DNA of 5,630 nucleotides, from positions 1 through 5,630 of the forward strand of contig RHKR01000184.1 of the NCBI GenBank assembly GCA_008363265.1, given 5' to 3'. Below the pieces are notes generated by a model. That model saw only the letters and a program-made list of their open reading frames with translations. It was not told where the DNA came from and made no database searches. Positions within the stretch are counted from its first letter, which is position 1. The number at the start of each line of letters is the position of its first letter. Position numbers and translations under genes: made by a program. This DNA is from Chlorobiota bacterium (GTDB lineage Bacteria > Bacteroidota > Ignavibacteria > Ignavibacteriales > Ignavibacteriaceae). This document shows positions 1 through 5,630 of this stretch, piece after piece.

Positions 1-1160
1 TCCTGTGAATATCCCAGAACATTCAAAGCCGATGAGTTGACATACCGGATAGTTCCCTCCGTGTCGTGCATGAGAACAAAATCGGGAGTGGTCTCCGTCA
101 GCAGTCTGTATTTTTCCTCAGATCTTTTAACCTCTTCCTCAAACTGTTTGATCGGTGTGATGTCTTTCACCACACTAAGCATTACATTTCTGCCGTCACT
201 TTTAATTATCGTGGATGAGATAAGGCAATTTCTGATCTCGCCGTTTTTCCGTTTTAATTCAGCGTCAAGGTTGGAAATCGTACCGTCGAGCAAAACCTTT
301 TCGATGAGTTTCGTACGCGATTTCAGATCCACCCACAGGTCTATTTCTATAGTTGTTCTCCCGATAACCTCTTCCCGTGTGAATCCGAAGTTCTCGAGGA
401 AGGCAGTGTTGCAGTCAAGAAGTCGCCCTTCACCGACATTTGTGATGACGATGGTATCGGGTGATCCATAGAAAGCAGACTCGAAATACTCCCTGTTTAC
501 CTCTTTTTCGTGGATCAGGCGCTTGTTAACCATCAGGAAGAACCCGTATGTCCAGATCAGCGAAACAGAAAATGCATCAAAGGCAGGGATGATGTTCCAG
601 ATATGCGGGGTGAGAAACTCTGCCGTATGTGGATTATAAACCATGTCATACGACCGGTAGATGAAAATACCGGCGTGAATGAAGAATGTCGCCGACAGAA
701 CCCGGGGGATATGTGCATGGGTGGCCACTTTCATGCTCAACCACTTAAAGCCAACAAGTATCGAAAAGACAGAGATGGCAATATTGATTATTATGCCCCT
801 GATACTCGTATCATCATGAATAAAAAGAAAGTAGAGGAGGAACAATAGAAAAGTGATATAGATGGTGAATGCTGTTTTATATGTTGGTTTGCCATCGACA
901 AATTCAACCACGCCGAGATAAAGGCAAGCAATACCGGCGATAATCGAGCCATTTTGAAGGATCACCACCAACGGGAAGATGCCGGGGATCTCACGCATGA
1001 ACATGGCGCTAAATCCCACAACTTCCAGCACACTCCAGGCCAGCCAGAACTTGAGCCCCCCTAACTTATGATTGATCCTGTACAACGAATAAAAGACGGC
1101 GAACTGGAACAGGTGAACCAGACCGACTACAATTATCATTGTACGCATATCAATAGTCAT
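1..1160 (-). CDS. Membrane-bound PAS-domain sensor protein (probable sensor histidine kinase or GGDEF-type regulator), 3' end outside window
   Basis: The frame is open from ATG at 1160 to the left edge, giving 386 residues with no stop. Residues 1-216 contain about seven hydrophobic segments (roughly 7-27, 36-55, 58-88, 96-113, 121-142, 151-174, 187-210), so this is an integral-membrane input domain. Residues 224-337 read as a PAS domain: SPDTIVITN, then DCNTAFLENFGFTREEVIGR, and ending in VVKDITPIKQ. A charged linker (EEEVKRSEEKYRLL) leads into a second PAS domain from about 351 (TPDFVLMHD, IRYVNSSALNVLGYSQ), which is cut by the window. Such proteins normally end in a histidine kinase, GGDEF or similar output module; none is visible, so the output is unknown. 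An in-frame TGA 30 bases upstream of the ATG limits the start; a second ATG lies four codons in. The Shine-Dalgarno match is weak (GAAGAG). It lies downstream of the peptidase gene on the same strand but beyond a terminator, suggesting its own promoter. Membrane topology and PAS are well supported; signal and target are not known. Confidence 0.85.
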   Translation of the reverse strand, partial: MTIDMRTMIIVVGLVHLFQFAVFYSLYRINHKLGGLKFWLAWSVLEVVGFSAMFMREIPGIFPLVVILQNGSIIAGIACLYLGVVEFVDGKPTYKTAFTIYITFLLFLLYFLFIHDDTSIRGIIINIAISVFSILVGFKWLSMKVATHAHIPRVLSATFFIHAGIFIYRSYDMVYNPHTAEFLTPHIWNIIPAFDAFSVSLIWTYGFFLMVNKRLIHEKEVNREYFESAFYGSPDTIVITNVGEGRLLDCNTAFLENFGFTREEVIGRTTIEIDLWVDLKSRTKLIEKVLLDGTISNLDAELKRKNGEIRNCLISSTIIKSDGRNVMLSVVKDITPIKQFEEEVKRSEEKYRLLTETTPDFVLMHDTEGTIRYVNSSALNVLGYSQ

Positions 1161-1322
1161 ACTTGTCTCTTCAGCGATGGGCCTTCGGTTTCAAAAATGT
1201 GTCTTACAGATCAATAACCCGGTAAAGTCGCGCACCGTGGATGCAATTTATAAAAAATATTCGAAAATTAATGTAGTCTGAGATAGGAAAGGAGAAAAGT
1301 TGCGAATATATTTAAAATAAAC

Positions 1323-1344
1323 GACCCTCGCTTGCGCGAGGGTC
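1323..1344 (-). terminator. Rho-independent terminator of the peptidase transcript
   Basis: A perfect 9-base-pair GC-rich stem (GACCCTCGC with GCGAGGGTC) closes a four-base loop. Read on the minus strand the loop is GCAA, a stable GNRA tetraloop, and the hairpin is followed by GTTTATTTT, seven T in nine bases. On the plus strand it is followed only by TTTCAG. It therefore fits best as the end of the minus-strand peptidase transcript, 167 bases past that gene's stop codon. No plus-strand gene ends here. Confidence 0.8.
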
Positions 1345-1366
1345 TTTCAGGGGGAGTAATGTATCA

Positions 1367-1394
1367 TTAATCAGCAGCAGGGAATACTGATTAA
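1367..1394. repeat. Small AT-rich inverted repeat in the peptidase 3' untranslated region
   Basis: TTAATCAG (1367-1374) and CTGATTAA (1387-1394) are perfect inverted copies around a 12-base spacer. The arms do not extend further. As RNA this would be a weak hairpin upstream of the terminator; as DNA it could be a dyad operator, but it lies far from any start codon. Short AT-rich dyads arise by chance, so its role is uncertain. Confidence 0.35.
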
Positions 1395-1511
1395 CAACAC
1401 TCAAAATTAGTAAATTTATTGAATTTCTGCAATACCATTCGTAAGTATTTTTAGATTTTCTTACTTTTTTTTTGCGAAAATATCTTAAAATTTTTCTGAA
1501 TGTCAGGGAAA

Positions 1512-4500
1512 TTACTTCATCACCACGAATTTTCGGATCGCAGTGAACTTGCCTGCGGTCATCCGGTAGAAATAGATTCCGCTAGCGAAGCCTGAGCAGT
1601 CGAGCTCAGCCCTGTGAATACCGGGCTCTTTCACTCCGCTGACGAGCGTGGAGACTTCATTACCCAGTGCATCGTAGACCCTCAATTCGACATTTGCCGG
1701 ACCGGTGCCTTCCGCTCCCGGAACCGCGTATGTTATGGTGGTAACCGGGTTGAACGGATTCGGGTAATTCTGGTAGAGCGCGTATTCATCAGGAAGACCG
1801 ACTTCTACCTTAACAGCATTGCTGAATGACACATCGCCGTTCAGGTCGGTCTGCCTGATCCGGTATTCATAATTGCCCGGCTTCAGGTTTTTGTCCCTCA
1901 GCGAGTACCTTGTTTTGGCGGAAGTGGTGCCCTGACCTTTGACAAACGAAACCTCACTCCAGGCTGCCTTGGTATTGTCGCGGCGTTCAACTGTGAAGCC
2001 CAGGTTGTTCGTTTCAGTGGCGGTTTCCCACCTCAGAAGCACTTCATCCCTGACAGGTTCAGCTTCGAATGAGATCAGTTCAACCGGTGTCGCGGCAAGG
2101 GTGATCTGTATCGGCACTGTTCTTAAGGGGTGCATTGCACAGTTGCTACGCACGATCATATCCATCGAATAGTTGCCGAGGGTGAAATCCTCGGTACGGA
2201 TCGTGAGTACAATTCCCGTTCTTGTGCTGTTATAGAGAGTTCCGGCCATGTTGCCCGAGGGGATGAGCCATTCAGGTTCGGCCGCAAGTTTAACTGCGAG
2301 GTTGTTCTTAAGATAGTTGGCGTTGTAGGCCATCTGAAGACCGGTCGTGCCGTCGCCGTTCTCGATTCCGGTGGTCGCGCCGTTAAGGGTACCGGTCATC
2401 TCCTTGAAGTAGAACATGATCTTACCGGATGAATAGATAACGACCTGCCAGGTGTAACTGGCCGTGCCGCTGTACCGTTGGTAGTTCGTCCATTGGATGA
2501 TGAACCTGTTGCCATCCTGCTTGTAGTGGACGGTGCCCGGCGCTTTCGCGTCGAGATCGTCCCAGAACGGACATATTATTTCGTTCGGTGTTGCTGAATT
2601 CGGGATGTTTGTGTTCGTATAGATATTCGATGTTATCGCCGAGAAGGTCAGCAGACCGTTGGTCGAAATGTATATCTGTGACTTGGGGTTGCCGTAGTAC
2701 TTGAAGTTGAAGCCGAGGTTCAGCGGACCGGCGTATCCCTCATCGGTTGCCGACATGGTTCCCGTCGGGGTCCATGAAGTTACCGGTGTCCCCGTAGCCG
2801 CAATGTCGTTCCATTCGTATACCGGACCGTTGGGATCATCGCTGTCCATCCATTTATAGCCGAAAAGGTCGGGGCCACCCGAGCCGCGGGATGACTGACC
2901 GTGTATGGTGCCCTGATCATCCTTACCGGATTTCAAGCCTGAGACAGGGGCTTCATTGATCAGATAATAACTGATCGCGCCCGATGGATATGAACTGTTG
3001 GCGAACTCGACCGTATAGTCGAGGGTGGAATTGTGGATCGAAACATTTGCTATATATACAGTATCTGTGACAACTGTTTGATTTACAAGCGTGTGGTTGA
3101 TAACTCCGGGGGAAACATCAGAGAGTGGTCCTTCAAGTGTTCTGAGGTTTGCCACATTCGACATTGGTGACTTGTTGCCCCACATATCCATTGCCTTGAC
3201 CGCGAAGTGGTACATTGTGTAGAACACAAGGTTCTTCACCGTGTAGGTCTTCGGTGTTCCGAGCGTGTCTGAATGCCCCGCGAAGATAATGCTCGTCGCG
3301 TTGTTGAAGTCGTTGTCATTCACGATCGGGGTGGTGGAATAGCGGATGTCATACGACTGAACGCCGCCGAATGTTGAATCATAAGGGGCTGTCCAATTCA
3401 GTGTGATCGAGTTGGAGCAAGGGTCGCCCGCGGTAAGATTCGTAACGGGTCCCGGAGGTGTCGGGTCGGGAGGGATGTTCCTCTTGGTTTCGAGCGAGGG
3501 GTCTCCCATCAGGTTGTACATCTCGAGGTATCTGAGCATCGTTGTGCCGGGGCCAACATTTCCGAAGTGCTGGCATGTAAGGTATTTCCCCATATCCATC
3601 ATCGGGGTAACTTTTGTAAGGCCGTCGACGAACATCGACTGGATAAGTTTTCTCTCGAGGATGTCGTCTTCATCCCAGTATGAGTTAACCGATGAACCGT
3701 AGAAGGATGCGCCCCCCTTGGGGATGCGAATCCACGTTTCGCCGAAGCATTCGCCGAGCTGGTATGAACCGGTTACGCAGGCGAAAGAATAGACATACGG
3801 GAACACAGTGTTGGTCAGGTTTCTCACATCCGACTGTCCGAACGGAGGGCCATCGGCCCATGATGACTCGGAACCGTGACCGGAGTAGATCGCGAAAACC
3901 TTGTTGCTGTTCAGCGCGGCGGATACCTGTCCGGTGGTGGCTCCGCTGTGGCTGTAAAGTTTAAGATTGCTGTAACCGTTCGGGGTAAAATATGTGTCGA
4001 TCACGAAGTTGTGAGTACCTTCGGTTATCGAGTAATTATCAGTCGATGCCATAAACACATTGTTCTTCGCCAGAGTGGCAATGTTGTTCTCCATGTAGAT
4101 CGACTTGTTTATAATGTTCCCCAGCTCAGTTGTGTTTGTGATCGAGAACCTTCCGATGAACGCGTCCGCGTAGTAATCGGTACCCTGGAGCAGGGCGTAG
4201 TTAAGGTCGGTTTTGGGGTTTCCCTCTCCGGCTCCGGTCCACGCGGGGATTTTGTCGACATCGCCTACGAGGAGGATGAATTCCGGTTTGGTCCCCGGGT
4301 CGTTATATCTGGCCTGAATAAATGCTTTGATCGCTGTGGTTGTAGTACCGGCCACCGTGGTGGTGAAGAGGTTGACGTTGAACCCGTTCGCTGTCTTGTG
4401 GGAAACGAAGGGGGCGAGGCCTGCCTCATATTCAGGGGCGGTGATTATTAGATAATTTCTGATCTGTTCAACTGTTCCTCTTTCATAATTGGCGAAGAAG

Positions 4501-5117
4501 CCATCGAAGAACCCTGCATACACTTCTGAATGCCCTGATGCCCTTCCGACAGGTGCCGAAAGTCCGAGTGAGAAAGTTGCTTCACGCACCATTTCAAGTT
4601 TTTTCTCAGAGGGGATATAATTGAATGGGTGGATCGTTATCGTAACACCCTTCATTCCGGCGATCCAGAAAGGTTCCGACACTTCTATCACGGGTGAGCC
4701 GGTATTGCCCGCCGAGCGGTAGAAATCCCGGTCGAAGTTGAATGGTCTGTCCTCGAGGCGGAGATCCCTCCTCCATGGAGCCTGGAACGGCCAGACGTGC
4801 TGCTTCATGGTCAGGTTTTCAATCTTTCTGCTCATGATCCCTGCCACGGGGAGAATCTCATCTTTTCCAACTACCAGGTTAAAACTGATCTTCGGAAGCT
4901 CGGGTCTTCCCGGGGTGGCTGTAACGCCATAGCCGGGTATTGATATCTTTGTAAAATTACCGTCTGTATTGGCTGTCTGCTTCATCTCAAACGAGGGGAG
5001 ACTGAAACTGATCGTATAGCCCTTTGAAGTTTTTGTAAGCTGTATCCCCTCAGGAACTCCGGCATTCAGGACGGAGAATATCGACAGGAGGATAATAAAT
5101 GTGGTGACTCTTTTCAT
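1512..5117 (-). CDS. Secreted gingipain-like C25 cysteine peptidase with FN3, nidogen-like insert and T9SS sorting domain
   Basis: A 1201-residue exoprotein, intact to its TAA stop. Residues 1-19 are a signal peptide (MKR, hydrophobic core, cleavage after VLNA). Residues 20 to about 220 resemble the C25 propeptide (GRPELPKISFNLVV). The caspase-like catalytic domain runs from about 221 (NYLIITAP) to 541 (YNLMGDPS), with PEFILLVGD, SGHGSESSW holding the likely catalytic His414, and SFACVTGSY holding the likely nucleophile Cys447. The His-Cys spacing of 33 is that of gingipains as I recall them. Next come FN3 (about 554-659), the first half of an Ig-like domain (661-730), a Gly/Ser-rich linker, a nidogen-like module (about 750-945: FKYYGN, YISTNGLLTF, CPFWDDLDA, TGIENGDGTTGLQ), the second Ig half (947-1007), another FN3-like module (1008-1107) and the T9SS type A sorting domain (1112-1201: YQNYPNPFNP, LRVYDALGNEV, GIYFYRM). 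The frame extends upstream to a TTG at 5192 with an ATG at 5162, but only the ATG at 5117 puts the signal peptide at the N-terminus. The T9SS sortase PorU is also a C25 member; the extra adhesion-type modules favour an exported protease. The substrate is unknown. Confidence 0.92.
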   Translation of the reverse strand: MKRVTTFIILLSIFSVLNAGVPEGIQLTKTSKGYTISFSLPSFEMKQTANTDGNFTKISIPGYGVTATPGRPELPKISFNLVVGKDEILPVAGIMSRKIENLTMKQHVWPFQAPWRRDLRLEDRPFNFDRDFYRSAGNTGSPVIEVSEPFWIAGMKGVTITIHPFNYIPSEKKLEMVREATFSLGLSAPVGRASGHSEVYAGFFDGFFANYERGTVEQIRNYLIITAPEYEAGLAPFVSHKTANGFNVNLFTTTVAGTTTTAIKAFIQARYNDPGTKPEFILLVGDVDKIPAWTGAGEGNPKTDLNYALLQGTDYYADAFIGRFSITNTTELGNIINKSIYMENNIATLAKNNVFMASTDNYSITEGTHNFVIDTYFTPNGYSNLKLYSHSGATTGQVSAALNSNKVFAIYSGHGSESSWADGPPFGQSDVRNLTNTVFPYVYSFACVTGSYQLGECFGETWIRIPKGGASFYGSSVNSYWDEDDILERKLIQSMFVDGLTKVTPMMDMGKYLTCQHFGNVGPGTTMLRYLEMYNLMGDPSLETKRNIPPDPTPPGPVTNLTAGDPCSNSITLNWTAPYDSTFGGVQSYDIRYSTTPIVNDNDFNNATSIIFAGHSDTLGTPKTYTVKNLVFYTMYHFAVKAMDMWGNKSPMSNVANLRTLEGPLSDVSPGVINHTLVNQTVVTDTVYIANVSIHNSTLDYTVEFANSSYPSGAISYYLINEAPVSGLKSGKDDQGTIHGQSSRGSGGPDLFGYKWMDSDDPNGPVYEWNDIAATGTPVTSWTPTGTMSATDEGYAGPLNLGFNFKYYGNPKSQIYISTNGLLTFSAITSNIYTNTNIPNSATPNEIICPFWDDLDAKAPGTVHYKQDGNRFIIQWTNYQRYSGTASYTWQVVIYSSGKIMFYFKEMTGTLNGATTGIENGDGTTGLQMAYNANYLKNNLAVKLAAEPEWLIPSGNMAGTLYNSTRTGIVLTIRTEDFTLGNYSMDMIVRSNCAMHPLRTVPIQITLAATPVELISFEAEPVRDEVLLRWETATETNNLGFTVERRDNTKAAWSEVSFVKGQGTTSAKTRYSLRDKNLKPGNYEYRIRQTDLNGDVSFSNAVKVEVGLPDEYALYQNYPNPFNPVTTITYAVPGAEGTGPANVELRVYDALGNEVSTLVSGVKEPGIHRAELDCSGFASGIYFYRMTAGKFTAIRKFVVMK

Positions 5118-5291
5118 TGAAGGTTCCGCAAAAATGGGAAATGCGTATGATTCTTCCGGCATCAATGAGGTGCCGGGGTATTGAGGGGTCAAATGAGAGG
5201 TTCATTTTATCGACCGGGGCGCTGAGCTACAATCTCAGGTTGCATTAGAACTTGAAAATATACTTTTTACTAATGTGTAAACTAACGATTT

Positions 5292-5320
5292 TTTGCTTAA
5301 ATTTGAAGGTTATTTATTTG
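5292..5320 (+). promoter_or_regulatory. Candidate Bacteroidota-type promoter for the rightward gene
   Basis: TTTG at 5292-5295 is followed after 17 bases by TTTATTTG (5313-5320), one mismatch from the TAnnTTTG -7 word of Bacteroidota. An exact TAnnTTTG word, TAAATTTG, also occurs at 5298-5305 but lacks a good TTTG about 20 bases upstream. Either would start a short leader containing AAGGAG (5334-5339) before the ATG at 5352. AT-rich sequence makes such matches easy to find by chance, so this remains tentative. Confidence 0.35.
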
Positions 5321-5351
5321 ATAAACGCTTCTCAAGGAGCACTTTTTTAAG

Positions 5352-5630
5352 ATGTCCGCAAAAGTAGCACGATCGCTGATTCTTTTCCTGTTCGTTCTTT
5401 GTCCGGTAATTCCGGCACAGAAGGTGACAGCGAACAAAGGGGTTGATCCCGCCTTTGTTTCCGGTCAGATGAACAAGGCTGAAAGTTACTTTAAGACAGG
5501 TGAAACCGACAAAGGTGCTGTTGTACTTGATTCCCTCCGTGAATATCTCATCAGAAAGTTTGCCTTTACCCGTGCCATCGAAGTTTCCCGTATAACCCTT
5601 TCACTTAATGAAAAAATCAGAAACAAGAAA
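5352..5630 (+). CDS. Exported protein of unknown function, N-terminal fragment
   Basis: The first 93 codons of a gene that leaves the window on the right. The product starts with a signal peptide: MSAKVAR, hydrophobic core LILFLFVLCPVI, and probable cleavage after PA at residue 22. Cys17 is preceded by Leu, so it is not a proper lipobox. The following part (about 30-93) looks mostly helical and charged, with FVSGQMNKAESYFKTGETDKG and a later REYLIRKFAFTRAIEVSR stretch. This is compatible with tetratricopeptide-like helical pairs, but too little is visible to assign a family. An in-frame TGA at 5319-5321 bounds the start, and ATG 5352 is the only ATG between it and the signal peptide. AAGGAG at 5334-5339 is a good ribosome-binding site, although 12 bases of spacing is on the long side. 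The gene diverges from the peptidase gene. I do not recognise it. Confidence 0.8.
   Translation, partial: MSAKVARSLILFLFVLCPVIPAQKVTANKGVDPAFVSGQMNKAESYFKTGETDKGAVVLDSLREYLIRKFAFTRAIEVSRITLSLNEKIRNKK

Larger units (their letters stand above)
1161..1511. other. Non-coding intergenic region between peptidase and sensor genes
   Basis: No convincing coding frame is present in these 351 bases. The half next to the peptidase stop (1345-1511) is AT-rich, with a nine-base T run at 1465-1473, a weak 5-base inverted pair (1441-1445 with 1460-1464) and an 8-base inverted repeat at 1367-1394. A strong terminator hairpin sits at 1323-1344. The remainder (1161-1322) is the leader of the sensor gene and should hold its promoter, but I found no full match on the minus strand to the Bacteroidota-type TTTG/TAnnTTTG pair. 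Only partial words such as TAATTTTC are visible, so no promoter is called. Confidence 0.7.

Noticed and set aside
37..848. Plus-strand open frames at 37-471 and 510-848
   Set aside because: They lie opposite the sensor gene, whose minus-strand translation gives clear membrane helices and PAS motifs. The plus-strand products show no recognisable domain.
1465..1473. Nine-base T run as a phase-variation tract
   Set aside because: It lies downstream of the peptidase stop codon and far from the sensor gene start, so slippage would change no reading frame and probably no promoter spacing.
3403..4451. Plus-strand frames inside the peptidase gene, the longest at 3876-4451 (191 residues)
   Set aside because: They are antisense to the well-conserved catalytic domain, and their products are low-complexity and Arg/Val-rich without any motif. 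They are best explained as shadows.
1512..5117. Assignment as the T9SS sortase PorU
   Set aside because: PorU is also in family C25 and of similar size. This protein's FN3 module, nidogen-like insert and FN3-like stalk look like an exported cargo enzyme, and no other T9SS gene is in the window. PorU is not fully excluded without alignment.
5201..5260. tRNA-like word GTAGCTCAGC on the minus strand (complement of 5221-5230)
   Set aside because: It resembles the D-arm of a tRNA, but the matching GAGC stem strand, an anticodon arm and a T-arm do not follow at the right distances. No tRNA can be folded.

Overview
The window looks like a piece of a chromosome from the Bacteroidota/Chlorobiota/Ignavibacteriota lineage. 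An Ignavibacteria-like organism is my best guess. The main evidence is the large minus-strand gene, whose product ends in a type IX secretion (T9SS) sorting domain with the YQNYPNPFNP-type motif common in that group. The modular exoprotein style (FN3, Ig-like and nidogen-like modules) and the promoter-like TAnnTTTG words fit the same lineage. The genus cannot be named from this sequence alone.

Layout from left to right. Positions 1-1160 (minus strand) hold the 5' part of a membrane-bound sensory protein. It has seven predicted membrane helices, one full PAS domain, a short coiled linker and the beginning of a second PAS domain; the output domain lies outside the window. Positions 1161-1511 are non-coding. 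They contain a strong hairpin terminator (1323-1344), best read as ending the peptidase transcript, and a small AT-rich inverted repeat (1367-1394). Positions 1512-5117 (minus strand) encode a 1201-residue secreted cysteine peptidase of the gingipain family (C25), with a signal peptide, propeptide, catalytic domain, FN3, an Ig-like domain apparently split by a nidogen-like insertion, a second FN3-like module and the T9SS sorting domain. Positions 5118-5351 form a divergent intergenic region with candidate promoter elements for the rightward gene. From 5352 (plus strand) the first 93 residues of an unrecognised exported protein run off the right edge.

The peptidase and the sensor gene point the same way but are separated by about 350 bases and a terminator, so they are probably transcribed independently. 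The peptidase is inferred to cross the inner membrane by Sec and the outer membrane by T9SS, then to act at the cell surface or outside. Nothing here links the sensor or the rightward gene to it functionally. No mobile element, CRISPR array, tRNA or rRNA was seen. The most notable content is the domain architecture and active-site region of the gingipain-like peptidase.
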